Below, one piece after another: positions 34,091 to 45,170 of a stretch of DNA of 64,000 nucleotides (positions are counted from its first letter, which is position 1; every line of letters begins with the position of its first letter). The stretch lies in assembly GCA_021234155.1 (NCBI GenBank), contig JAJEKV010000008.1:1-64000 (forward strand). Direction: 5' to 3'. Under the pieces are notes generated by a model. That model made no database searches, had not been told where the DNA came from, and saw nothing but the letters and a program-made list of their open reading frames with translations. Origin of the DNA: Isoetes taiwanensis. Its lineage: Eukaryota; Streptophyta; Lycopodiopsida; Isoetales; Isoetaceae. The translations under genes and the position numbers were made by a program.

Positions 34091-34900
34091 CATTCAAGTA
34101 TATTTATTAGATTTGAATAAGTCTGAATTTTGTGAAATGTGTCATACTCTCCATGAAATATGTCGTACTCTCCACGTTTCATCTCTCTCTCTCCCCCCCT
34201 CCCCTCTCCCTCCCTTTCACTGCAAGGTGTTCGGATCTGAGATGTTCTTCCGTGATCTGAGCCTACATATCAGACAACTGAGTGCATATAATCGATTTGC
34301 TTCCTTGTGCTAGAAGACCGGCTGTGATGGCAGGCACTAGTATCTCAAAAACAAATAGGAAAAAGAAGAATAATAAAGCTCCATCCTCATCTAAGAGGAA
34401 GAATCAAGCTCCCACGAGGAGGGAGCTTACTATATTTTGGAAAGATGCAGCTGCAGGAAAGTAAAATGGATGGAAGCTTATGAAACATTGAAAACCAAAA
34501 TTAAATTGTCGAGGCAAGAGAATCAGTCCTTAATGGACAATCTTATAGCGATGGCTGCAGAAATAAATAGTGTTAAAGTTTAGTTTAACATATTGTCTCT
34601 GGATATGGAACTGCATAAGATATTATGGTATTCTAGGAGTATATAGAAGCACAGGATATCAATGGTTGGATTAACAGAATTTGAAAATGAAAATACAAAA
34701 TGTGTGGAAAATTTTGTTTGTAGAACAATTGAAACTAGAAGAGATAGGTGTAGCAGAAGCTTTCTGAATTGGAAAGAAAGAGCTTGGCACAAGACAAATT
34801 GTGGTAAGATTGTCTAGCAGAGATGATAGATTTACCATACTGAAAAGTAAGTTCAAATGAGAAGGACAATTCATCTGGATAAATGAAGACTTGGCGAAAG

Positions 34901-34945
34901 AAGGAAGGTTCTTTTATCGTCCGCGGAGGCCAATCGGCCTAAACA
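34901..34945 (-). mobile_element. Very short LINE 3' tail nested in LINE 2
   Basis: Plus strand AAGAAGGAAGG then TTCTTTTATCGTCCGCGG and AGGCCAATCGGCCTAAAC: the last ~35 bp of the 8879-8970 tail family plus a (TTCC)-type tail, placed within ORF1 of LINE 2. Confidence 0.65.
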
Positions 34946-36479
34946 AATGCTCCGAAAAAAACTGAAACTTGATAATGTTAAAGAAACAAAGACAAACAAC
35001 CAAAAGTAATGTAGAGGAAGAGAAGAGCCGTTATTGAACTATAGGGATATTTAAAGAGCTGCAGAATTGCAATTTGGAACATCAATCGTCTTATATGTGA
35101 TGAGGTACTTTACATGGAAGATTTGATTAATGAGTAGACATGATATGCTTTATTGAAACAAAAGAACATGATTTATAAATTGAAGGCTTTCAAAATGTGT
35201 ATTTTGTTAGATGTCCGAGATTTAGGTAAGGGAGTTATGGCAATGGTGGCATAGCTTGCTATGTGAAAAATGAACACACATAAAGTCGAAGGAGTAAAAA
35301 ACGATATCAATAACCAGCTTCTATGGCTGAAAATTGATGGAGGAATGCAATTAGTGTACGTGGCAGTCTATTATTATGCTCCATGCCATGAACAGGGGTA
35401 CAGGAATACTGTGATGCTTTGAGTGATGACTTGTTCTATTATTTAGAATACGATATCATGGTATACCAGAAAAAGGCTGACGTTCTTGTGACTGGAGGCT
35501 TTCATGGTCGCACAACCAGTGCACAGATCACCGTATATGTAAAGGAGAACGATCCCCTATGGCTAGATGTAGAGGATGATAATATGCTTGAACAGATTGG
35601 GTAGAAAAGGTCCTCTTCAGATAGTACATAGGCAATAATAGGAAGGCATTTGTTACATCTGTTTAGTAAGACAAACATGCTAACAAATTATGGTATTGGA
35701 AGATTTCCGCGTTCTGGTAGCTTCACATGCAGACATAGGAGTGTCGTCGATTACTTCATCTGTGGTGAATCCAAAAGTAAGTATTTTTCCAATTTTGTAG
35801 TTCTAGAGGAAAGAATTGAGTCTGATTATATGCCACTATGGCTCTATGCTACTACAGTATAAAAGAAAGGAGAAATCCTAGATTTGCAGTTAAGATGTGT
35901 TTCAATGCTAAGAAAACAAACCCTTACAAAAAGCGAATTAAAAGTATACTTTTGGAAATGTGTTGGCCAGATGATGTGAATGCATCAAGTTATATTGTCA
36001 TAAATATCTTTTTGGACTTTGCCTCCCATTGGTTCATGTCATAATGGGTAAATAAAAGGCTCAGATGTAATTTTTAATATGAAAATGAATGCAAAAGTTT
36101 CAAGAAATAGTTAAAGCAGATAAAGCGATTAGATTGGACACTGAAGCATGAAGTAAAGGAAGAGCTCAGAAAGCTGATTTAAAGAAAGAAGGAGCAATAT
36201 CTGAAATACAGACTGGAGGAGCTAATACAAGACTATCTGAAACCGAAGAAATTTTGGAGAGAAACGAAGTCGAATAAACCAACTGATATTCCTATCCCTC
36301 CACTAGAGCTTTCGAGACACGTTTGTTTATTATATTATATAGTAGAGGAGGTGAATGCAAGGGAAATTCAAAATTAACATTCTCTGAGGAAGATGTAATT
36401 GTAGGATTAGAGGGACTATCTAATGATAAAGCTAAAGATGCATAGGATTTGGTGGCTACTTTTGAAATGGGCAAGCAAC

Positions 36480-36900
36480 CAATTCTTTTTGTGTTTAAGA
36501 AGGCGTTTGACAAAGTGCCCCGTAATAAGTTATGGAACAAATGGAAATATTGCAGGTGCCTTGGAAACTGAGGGAAGCAGTAAAGATGCTGTATGAAGAG
36601 GTACTTGTGCAATTGTCCTTTCCTTTTTCTCTTGATGTCCAAGATAGAATCCCGAGCAATATTGTAGTCAAACAAGGTTGTCCATTATTCCCTACCTTAT
36701 TTGGCTTGTTCATAGATAGCCTAGAGAAGTGGCTTAATATACATGGTGGAAGTGCCACTCATATCCAGGGATATGTAATACATCTTGTAATGTATGCTGA
36801 TGATGTTCTGATTTTGTACATTTGCAGGATCATTTGCAAAAGCACCTTGATGTATTGTCACTATTTTGTACTCAAACAGACATGCAAGTGAATTTGGATA
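36480..36900 (+). pseudogene. Reverse transcriptase fragment of LINE 2
   Basis: Carries the fingers/palm motifs FKKAFDKVPRNKLW, then GCPLFPTLFGLFIDSLEKWL and YADD. RNA-templated synthesis primed at the nicked target would be its role. A frame change near 36530 and upstream stops inactivate it. Confidence 0.85.
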
Positions 36901-36958
36901 AGACAAAAGTCATGGCAAGTGAGTATTCTTAAAGAAGGGGGGCACTTCAAATATAATG

Positions 36959-37170
36959 AACAAGATATACAGGTATGTGAATCTTATAAATACTTGGAAT
37001 TGACCATAAAAAAGCATAGATAGAATGCTTGCATTGCCTGCCCAAAGGGATGAAGGACTTATTTATTTGAACAAGATATACAGGTATGTGAATCTTATAA
37101 TTACTTGGAATTGACCATAAAAAAACATAGATGGAATGCTTGCATTGCCTGCCCAAAGGGTTGAAGGACT
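36959..37170. repeat. Tandem duplication inside LINE 2, 111-bp period
   Basis: AACAAGATATACAGGTATGT starts at 36959 and 37070, and about 101 bp are nearly identical. The translated piece contains ESYKYLELTIK, the region after the reverse-transcriptase core, so it arose after the LINE had inserted or been inactivated. Confidence 0.9.
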
Positions 37171-37236
37171 TAAAGCGTTATATTTCCTGCGAAGTCTAAG
37201 TAGAAAGATACATTTATGGATCTGCGAGTTGAAAAT

Positions 37237-37266
37237 TGAAGATATGACTGAATATGAATAGGATGA
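37237..37266 (-). repeat. 3' LTR remnant (last 30 bp)
   Basis: Identical to 41889-41918, the 3' end of the 5' LTR. Upstream on the minus strand the sequence changes abruptly to RNase H coding sequence. Confidence 0.9.
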
Positions 37267-37801
37267 GTTCAGCCTCAGTAGTACTGATGTTGTTTGTCTT
37301 TTGCGTTTTAGATCCCCAACTAATAGGATTGCCTCCAAGAAAGGAAACGAATCTAGTAATGCATTTTCTTTTCTCAAGATCTGTAGATGCCATATCAGAA
37401 TCTGAGAACAATATAAGAGTAGGATGATCAACTTTGGTATATAGGACTCCTTCACTTTGAGTACCTTTGAGATAATGGAGAACTCGTTTAGCTGCTTTCC
37501 AATGCGGTACTTTAGGATGATGCATAAACCTAGTAAGGACTGCAACAGCATATACCAAATCTGGCCTAGTGTTGGTAAGATAAAGTAAAGCCCCAACTAG
37601 CTGTCTGTAAAGAGTGGCATCAACATCCGGATGGTTGGAGTCTAGAGTTAGAGTGCAACCTACCTCAAACGGAGTGGATGATGCTTTGCAATTTGCCATA
37701 TGAAACTTCTCAAGAAGTTCGGGTGTACTTCCGAAAGTGAGATGAATGCTTTGAGCACCTTGCCAAATTTCCATTCCCAAACAATAATACATTAGGCCCA
37801 A
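37267..37801 (-). pseudogene. Copia reverse transcriptase C-terminus and RNase H
   Basis: The minus-strand frame begins YYCLGMEIWQ, then LLEKFHMANCKASSTPFEVG, a YRQLVGALLYLTNTRPDLVY segment, HWKAAKRVLHYLKGT, SDSDMASTDLEKRK and NNISTTEAEL. These are the connection and RNase H signatures of Copia polyproteins. The frame stops matching right after STTEAEL, where the LTR remnant begins, so RNase H lacks its C-terminal part and is non-functional. Confidence 0.95.
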
Positions 37802-37810
37802 ATCATTACT

Positions 37811-38520
37811 TCAAAATTTTCTCAGAAGTGCTTTCTTAGTATGAGAAACAATAGAATCTGCATCCCCCTCGCATAATCGTGTCATCAACATAGAGAAGGA
37901 GCACACTAACTTTGAGAATCGAACATGAAATAAAGGCTCTGGGTCTGCTCTAGATCTCTCGGTAACCAAGACGCAAAGAGAAATGCATTGATTTTTCTGA
38001 TTCCAAAGAAATACGAGCTTGTCCGAGGCCATACAGGCTCTTTTTCAATTTGCACACGTAAGTTGGATGCTCCTTATCTTTAAAGCCCTCGGTGGTTGAA
38101 ACATGTAAAGTTCCTCTTCTAGATCTCCATTCAAAAAGGCGATTTGAAATCCATTTGATAGAGAGGCCAGCCTTTTTTTTGCCAAAGCTATTACATGCTT
38201 TTAAGTGTGTCTAACTTGACAACCGGGAGCAAACACATCATGATAATCAAACCCTTCTTTTTTGACTGAACCCGTTTGCAACCAACCTTGCTTTTGTGCT
38301 TAGAAAGAGTACCATCAAAGATGGTACTTTGTTTTGAATACCCATTTTGCTCCAATTATATTTTTCCCCTCGTTGGTTAAATAGGGACCAGCTCCCCATG
38401 TACCTTGGTTATGTAACATGGATAATTAGCCTTCCATTGCTTTTAACCCGATTGTGGTTCTTTCATCGCTTGAACATGATTAATGACTTGGTGATAAGAC
38501 CTTGGTCATAAGAGCATAGT
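37811..38520 (-). pseudogene. Copia reverse transcriptase
   Basis: The minus strand in about 37866-37895 encodes LLLYVDDT with the YVDD catalytic motif, but in a different frame from its neighbours. Other fragments of the fingers domain are spread over two frames up to about 38500. Frameshifts have destroyed the frame. Confidence 0.8.
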
Positions 38521-38590
38521 TACGTGTAACTTTAGAGGAGCCATCTTCCGAGTAGTCAATAGGTCAGAACTTCGGCAATTCTCGCATCTT

Positions 38591-38875
38591 CTAAGCAAGG
38601 GAAGATCGGGAACTATTGCCTCCCTGCCGTGGTTCAGGAATGGGCAGCTCAAATGAATGTGAATCGGACTCATACCCTTCACTATCTTCATCCGCAATGG
38701 GCTCGTGATATTCAAGGGGCTCATAGTCCATAAGCATCGCACCATCTCCTTTATTTGTTGTAACAGCAGTTGGAATATCGAGAACTTGAAGAGCTTGCAA
38801 CACTAGGAGTAGCAGCAGCATGTGAAGGGCTTGCAACAATGGAAGGTACAACGTAAGTAGATGAAATGCCACCAT
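38591..38875 (-). pseudogene. Copia integrase-RT linker fragment
   Basis: An acidic, Ser/Pro-containing stretch (ADEDSEGYESDSHSFELPIP) of the type found between integrase and reverse transcriptase in Copia polyproteins. Weak evidence alone; assigned by position. Confidence 0.55.
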
Positions 38876-39320
38876 TATGAACCATATGAGAAGACCCCGC
38901 AGTTGGGCGGCTTGAGTGTCATGGTTAATATTAAAAGTGTTGATGATGACTTTGGCATAATCGGTGTTGTTAGGATGATAAAACTCCTTAGATTAGACCG
39001 CATCCTCAAGAAAGTGCATGCTTCTAGAGGCAAATACACGCTTGGTAACGAGGTCAAAGCATCGCCATCCTTTCATGTTGCTTGGATATCCAATAAAAAT
39101 CACTTTTATGGCCCCCGCGACTTAACCTGTTTTTTTTTTTGCATGAATTAGCGAGGAACACTAGCAAATCCTAGGCAGCCAAAAACCCTTAGATTCGACA
39201 CATCCGGCTTCGTTCCATACGATGCCTCAAAAGGTGTCTTAAAGTTGATGGCTTGGGTGGGAGCCCTGTTACACAAATAAGCCATTAGAACGCCTCGACC
39301 CAAAGTTCGGAGGTAACTCT

Positions 39321-39936
39321 TTATATTTGAGCATCTTTGCGAACCAAATTCATAAGGGTTCTATTCTTTCGTTCCGCTACTCCATTTTGAGAGTGAGCGT
39401 AAGGCACAATCAACTCTCTATGGATCCCTTTGGACTGAAGATAGGTCTGAAATTCATTAGAGATATACTTCTTCGTATTATCAGACCGAAGAGCTTTAAT
39501 AGTAGTAGAGACTAAAGGTTTTGAAGATAGCAAGAGCTTGAGACTTGAATTTGATTGGAAAAACCCATGTATATCTACTAAAATCATCCACTATGACAAG
39601 GAAATACCTGTTATCAGCCAGTGATTCGAGAGGGAGATGACATATGTCTGTATGCAGCAGTTCCAACGGTTGTTGGGCTCGAAACTCAGCTTGTGATGGA
39701 TAAGATGCTTGTACTTGCTTTCCAAGACTACATGCAGCACATTTCAAGTCCTTGGTAGTAAGTGTAGGCATGCCTTGAACCATATTCAATTTTGCAGCTG
39801 AAACTAGAGCTGGAAGATGAATATGTCCAAATCTTGCATGCCATAATGATTCCTGTGTTCTTCGAACAACAGCAACAGCAAGTGATGATTCACATGATAC
39901 TCCTTTTTGTTGTGAAGTAGAATCCAAAATATACAA
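39321..39936 (-). pseudogene. Copia GAG-pre-integrase and integrase core
   Basis: 39936-39496 reads ESLWHARFGHIHLPALVSAA and CAACSLGKQ (the HHCC zinc module), then LLHTDICHLPLES and VDDFSRYTWVFPIK. A frame change near 39500 leads into 39587-39321 with IKALRSDNTKKYISNEFQTY and NGVAERKNRTLMNLVR. The integrase catalytic residues D (HTD), D (RSDN) and E (AERKNRT) are all present but split over two frames. Confidence 0.95.
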
Positions 39937-40105
39937 GCCTTCCTCATTTAATGACCATTGGCTATAGGGCCCAAAAGTTGAAGATCAACAAAATCCAAAG
40001 GATTTTTATGAAGAATGTGAACATACCCACCCGAGAATAGCACTGAATAGCCCATCTTTCGATCAAACTCACTTACACTAAGTAAGTTCACAAGTAATCC
40101 AGGCA

Positions 40106-40369
40106 CTAGAATGACGTCTTTAATTTTGAGAGAAAGACAATGTTTGGTAGGAATAGATACATCACCTTTTTTAGATTTAGTAATATTTCCATCTTTGTCA
40201 TTTTACCATTTGTTTTGTCATCAACAAGCCAATGAAGAGTCTGGAAAATCATTCGATTGGCATGCCAAATGCTTGAAGTAAATGCCCCGGAATCAACAAG
40301 CCAAGTTCGTGGTGGCTGTAAATTCTCTGCCTGCGACATTGAGGAACGTAATGTAGACGCCTCCTCCAA
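40106..40369 (-). pseudogene. Copia aspartic protease fragment
   Basis: TWLVDSGAFTSSIWHANRM contains the aspartic-protease DSGA motif (Copia usually DSGAS). It lies upstream of integrase, as expected. The frame is lost after about 70 residues. Confidence 0.85.
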
Positions 40370-41021
40370 ATCAACATGGGAAACATGTGCATTTTTTGCA
40401 TTTCGAAATAGTTGAATCCAAGGTTGAAAAAGACCTTTTGGTTTGGCCTCCTTGTGTTTTAGAAATTACCATATCTTTTAGAAACTTTCACGCGAATCAC
40501 GCTTTAACATGACCCTTTTTTGACCAAAAAAATCCCTAATGCAAAAACTCAAGGGTTTGCTTAGATCCTTGTGTTTTAGAAATTCGGCGATTTTTTAGCT
40601 TCCTCAGCTGACCTCATGGGAAGGGGAAGAAGAAGTAGATCCGGGATGCAACAACTAAAGGAGTAATGGGAGGTGAAGAAAGCCTAGTTCTAGAATAGAA
40701 ACTAGCTTCCATTTGATCATATCTTTTATGACCTTGTTCAAAGATCTACAAGTTTCGGTTGAAGTTGATTGAAAGAGATAGTGATCTTATCTTGGAGCTT
40801 GTAATAATTAGAGATACTTTGATACTCCGCAGGCGGACCTTTGAGAGCATCTTGGATGAGAGACAAATCTCATCTGATTACCACTGCGACAAGCAATTTT
40901 TCCTTCAATGCTTTCAATTGTTGCAGATAATCTCGCATATTAGTGCAAGTTTCCAACCTGAGATTATCCATTTGGCTTTGACCTTCACCTGCCTGAATGC
41001 AATTCTTATGCAAAAAAATCA

Positions 41022-41880
41022 AATGCTGGGGTAAAAGTTGTATACCCTCGAATATCTCTCTGAAAATCTGGACAAATACATGCTTTGAGATGATTCAAAG
41101 CCATGAAATCCTTTTCCAAATCATCAGGTGAAGTAGGGTTCCATTTGGGTTGAAAAACAGCTCTCAAACCTCTCAAATTAAGATTGGTCTCAAAGGCATC
41201 TCGCCATGTGAAATAATTGTCAATATCTGGGTCAAAGCATGGAGCTGGGGGGCATTTTTGCGCCAGCCAAGCACCCCCTAAGCACCTAATGCGGGAAATT
41301 TTACTTATTTTTATCTTTTTTTCTAGAACTCCGATGAAGCTGAAATTTTGTATTCCAAGGCGTAATATGAATGCGTTTTAGGGAAGAATATCAAAAAAAT
41401 AAAAGAAAAATATTTTTTAAAAATACAAAGAAAATACCCTAAGCACCATGTGTCGCTAACACAAAAAGTGTCCCCCACCAAAAGTGAATAAAATATTTCC
41501 AAGGATTGGCATCTGTAGCCATTTGTGGTGAAAAGAATGCAGATCCAAACAGTTCAAATTGAACAGAGCCAAGAAGGAGGCACGGATTGAGGGAGAAAGG
41601 ATTATCAAAGAAGTGTCATCGGATGTTATTCACGGAGTTTTGACCAAACGTCAAAAAAAAGGAGAGAATCCGGCAAGCTAAAAATATTTTAGGTGACGTG
41701 GATGACATCCAGCCCTAAATTTGCCCTAAAAGTTGACGAAAATTTATTTCAGCCGCCAACGATTTCAACCAACGATTCAAATTCGGATTTGAATCGATTC
41801 GAATTCCTCCTGATCATACCCGAAAAATTCTGATCCCACCTGCTAGGATTCGGCACTCAATTCCTCCTTGCATTAAGCTC
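41022..41880 (-). pseudogene. Copia gag region
   Basis: 41245 back to about 41022 on the minus strand reads NYFTWRDAFETNLNLRGLRA, then a MALNHLKACICPDFQRDI stretch, the capsid pattern of plant Copia gag. The frame around it is broken. 41280-41500, with an A-rich patch and repeated CTAAGCACC, may be a small insertion. No clean CCHC knuckle was found. Confidence 0.7.
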
Positions 41881-41888
41881 TGCTACCA
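41877..41888 (-). other. Copia primer-binding site
   Basis: Minus-strand TGGTAGCAGAGC, directly adjacent to the LTR end, close to TGGTATCAGAGC, the complement of the initiator methionine tRNA 3' end. Confidence 0.85.
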
Positions 41889-42090
41889 TGAAGATATGAC
41901 TGAATATGAATAGGATGAAGACTCTGCAAGGATAGAATGAGATAGACGATCTAGCTAGTCTAGTGAGTGAACTCTGAATGAAAAACAATGAAGCGTGACT
42001 ATGGCTTTATAGGAGAGCCATGTCAGCAACACCTAGGTGGCATGCCTAGTCATCTATGAATAGTGACACGTGACATGTGTCTTGCTAACA
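41889..42090 (-). repeat. Copia 5' LTR, 202 bp
   Basis: On the minus strand it starts TGTTAGCAAGACACATGTCA and ends CAGTCATATCTTCA, i.e. TG...CA. A TATA box (TATAAAGCC) lies at 42011-42003 on the minus strand and should start the element's transcript. Confidence 0.9.
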
Positions 42091-42650
42091 AAAATAAAAC
42101 TCTGTTTTGTCTTTGTACAAACAATACTGTTATACGATTGTGAGGTATGAGGGCCAAGCCTACCCAAAGGCCTTTGGGAGGATATTGAGCAAGTATTGCA
42201 AAAATTTTTAAGGCAGGAACTAGGTGTACAAGTTCAGACTCATTTCCATGCAATGAGACATGGCTTGCATATAGGGCAATGCAGTCCAGCAGTGAACATG
42301 GGTGATACACAGATATTAAGCATTGGCTGGAAAGGTGGAATATATCTTTAAAAGAAGCATTGTTATATGATGGTGATATTAGAAAATGGAGTACACATAA
42401 GGTAATAGAAAGGATATGTATGAACCCCTAGCCAAATATGAACATGTATAAGAGGTATATGAATCCAGACCTAGTACAAGCTGCACATTTGTAAGCCAAT
42501 ATCTCTACGATAAGATGGATGCGCCTTAGCTCACACAGCGATGCCAAAAGACATTAACGCGCAGGCACTATTGGATAACCTGCCACCAATGTACAGACAT
42601 TTTAGGATGGAGCAACTTATCCTAAAGCCAAACATATATGTACGACCCAA
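42091..42650 (+). mobile_element. LINE 2, 3' portion beyond the Copia insertion
   Basis: It starts with the second AAAAT target copy. Translated pieces in broken frames follow, such as MGDTRILSIGWK (near 42300) and ALLDNLPPMYRHFRMEQLIL (near 42550). They fit a LINE C-terminal region in the same orientation as 34282-37236; the assignment rests mainly on the target duplication. No zinc motif or poly-A was identified. Confidence 0.55.
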
Positions 42651-43790
42651 ATTGGACTATGGAACCTGCAGGTGTCACTCATTTGGCAATGGGAGGGGTT
42701 GTGGTGCTAAGAGGAGGCGATATATTGAGCAAACGAAGTGCTTATCTTTGTGAATATTTCTGTGATAACTCCAAGGCATCCTTTCTGTAATGCCATCCTC
42801 CACCATAAATGCAAAGTTTTTGTGTCCTCCTTCCATATAGACACATCTCAATGGGAGAGTAGAAATTTTGCGTGAAATTCTGGCCATGACACTAGGCAAT
42901 CGACCTCATACCATGTTTGAATAGAGCACTTGCAAGGATCCATTGCTTCTGTGTAAGGGGATGAATTGATGCAAACAGTGGAGGTGCTAAGAGGCACTAA
43001 GAGGTTTGGCGGTAGTGGTGCCCACTATCACGGAATCTCCAGTAGGGGGTGGATGGAAGGACACAGCCAAAACAGTTGTTTGACTGCATCCCATGCTACC
43101 ATTAATCAACATAGAAAAGGAGAAGCATTTGGAAAAGCTCCAAAGGATGAAATAATGCCCAAGGCAGAATTGGTTTGACTGCCTTCTTACTTAGAGAAAC
43201 ACAATGACTAAGAGATTGTGTAAGAAGGCATAAACCAGGAGAGTCATCTTCACCACTTTGCAGTAAGAAGTCCAGCATACCCAGATCACCTGACCATTTT
43301 GGAAAAATGCAGTTAGGCCAAGCCATCTTAATCACAATACCTTTTTCGGTACCAGCTGATACAAAGTCTCGGACTATTGCAATGAGCTCATGTTGTGGGG
43401 CTAGCAGTAAGGACGTCATAAAGACCTCGGTACTACTAAGAATTGACATGGCAAATGTAATGGGATCCACAAGAGACAATTTTACGGTGGACCCCATAGC
43501 AAGCAATTTCCATGGATAATCATGAACATATGCCGGAGTCAAATTGATTGCAAACAACCTATGTGCCATCCTCCATCGCGAGACAATGGAGAAGCCCCTC
43601 TGTTGTTGCAACATTGAATAACTATGACAAAACCTCTGCACCAATTATATAGAGCAATATTAATAAAGGGCATCTCTGGTGAATACCACGACCATATGAG
43701 AAAACCTCTGACGGCTTACCATGGAATAAAACAGATGCCCGAGCAGAAACATTCGGGGGGATTCAACTAATGAAAACTATATAAAACGTG
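42650..43790 (-). mobile_element. L1-type LINE ORF2 fragment, RT palm to C-terminal region
   Basis: From 43790 down, the minus strand reads SVLFHGKPSEVFSYGRG and HQRCPLLILLYIIGAEVLS (plant L1 NGKP...RGLRQGCPLSPLLFI...AEALS). The 43644-43102 frame follows with AIVRDFVSAGTEKG, then KMAWPNCIFPKWSGDLGMLD, corresponding to the ...VSWEKCCLPKEEGGLGL.D block of plant L1 elements. Weaker fragments continue to about 42675. Several frameshifts; inactive. The catalytic YADD was not found. Confidence 0.75.
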
Positions 43791-45170
43791 TGTATGGAAG
43801 GGGATTTTTTTTTTCGCACATTTGCACAAACGCAAGTGGACACTTTGAAGCAATTCTAGAGTGTCCACGTTGCTGCCATGTGAGACTTTTGTTCACGTGG
43901 ATGCAACTATAAGCGTTCGATTTCATCTATGGCTGTGAAAATTGAAGAAAATTCCAAGTGGGATGTCAGTTACCAGAATGCCGCTCCAATTCAGAGATGT
44001 GCCGCTATTAGAAGTATTCAAACTCATAGGTATTTTTCTTTTTCTTTGGGGTTGCCCTTTGCAGTGGAGATGTGCAAATCCAGGAGTCGTTCAAATTCGT
44101 CCAGTTTTCCTTTGCACATGGTTGGAGCTTCTGCAATCTTCTGATTTTGACCGGCAGGCAGCTCTGAAAGGCCATGGTCTTGAAAATTTCATGCTTTGAT
44201 GATTCTTTTTGCACTTATTTGAGGCATCGTGGAAAAGTGTTGATCAAAGCAAATCTTTAGTTCAAGGCCAAATTGATTAGTTCTATTTTGAATTCCATGT
44301 CTTCATATCTCTCTTCTTTCTAGAATAATCACGAGCATATCATATGTGGCTTGCTGAACTTCATGCTAAATGTGGCTTGCTGAATTTAATCCATACGAGC
44401 AGTTTGAGACTATACAAGGCAGTGTCCTTCTGCAGATCCATAATATCTTTCATGGTGTAACAAATTTATTGTAGACGTAGTAGCAATGTACACCATAGCA
44501 TTGGCATTATTAAGTTGGAGTCCCTTTATGTTGTCAAGACTTCAAAAACGAGGGTTCTTTTTTTGCAAACAATTACAAAATTTAGTGCTACTTTGCTTAG
44601 GTGTGCCATTTTATAGCATCAATCTTGTTCTTTCAATTGTTGTAAGCTTGGACGGCTCAACGGCGAGACCTTTAGGGTTGAAAAAAGGTTGTTTATTAGG
44701 ACATGCCCGATCAATAACCTCATCTTAGATGTTCTCTTTTATTGTTGTCCTGCAGTGACGAGATTGGAGTAAACCCACAATAGATGACTGGAGTGCATGC
44801 TGGAACAAGTTCTTTGCCTTGCCCACAATAAATTCAATATTTAGTTATGTAATTGTCCTCGCAGATGCAATATATTGCTGCATTAAATCTGAAGTAGAAT
44901 GGGGCTTTGGATAGACCACTGATGCTTGCAAGATGCTGGAAGAAAGAGCCTCAGAATATTAGGGGCAAGTAAGACAAGCTGAATATAGACATTTTGCAAC
45001 CAAAATGCCCAAAAGAATGGCTCTATCTCTTCTAACTGACAAGATGAAGTTCAAGGCTGTTCATGTTCAGATTCATTTCTATGTTGTTCAGGATAGTGTT
45101 CTGCACATTCTGATACAGATGTCCAGGGAACTACAAAAGGTAAGAATTTAGATAAAAATGCATTCTAAAG
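43791..45170. other. No recognised gene
   Basis: Open frames of 70-85 codons around 43929-44199 show no recognised domain. It lies between the two L1 pieces. Confidence 0.4.

Larger units (their letters stand above)
34282..37236 (+). mobile_element. Degenerate non-LTR retrotransposon (LINE 2), 5' portion
   Basis: ORF1 remnants: a basic Lys/Ser-rich start (KTNRKKKNNKAPSSSKRKN, from about 34327) and, near 34785-34900, LGTRQIVVRLSSRDDRFTIL then WINEDLAKE, an RNA-binding-protein pattern of LINE ORF1. APE endonuclease remnants at about 35075-35280: WNINGL, FIETKEH and GGIACYVKNE. Reverse transcriptase at about 36480-36900: KKAFDKVPRNKLW, VVKQGCPLFPTLFGLFIDSL and the catalytic MYADDVLIL. A duplicated 101-bp piece lies at 36959-37059 and 37070-37170. 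Many stops and frameshifts; not functional. The Copia insertion at 37237 interrupts it and it resumes at 42091. Confidence 0.8.
37237..42090 (-). mobile_element. Copia LTR retrotransposon, 4854 bp, with 3' LTR reduced to 30 bp
   Basis: Inserted in LINE 2 with a perfect 5-bp target duplication AAAAT (37232-37236 and 42091-42095). Order on the minus strand: 5' LTR, primer-binding site, gag, protease, integrase, reverse transcriptase, RNase H, which is the Copia order. The open frames are broken in several places. RNase H runs directly into the last 30 bp of the LTR, so the end of pol, the polypurine tract and most of the 3' LTR are missing although the outer boundary and target duplication are intact. 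Confidence 0.95.
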
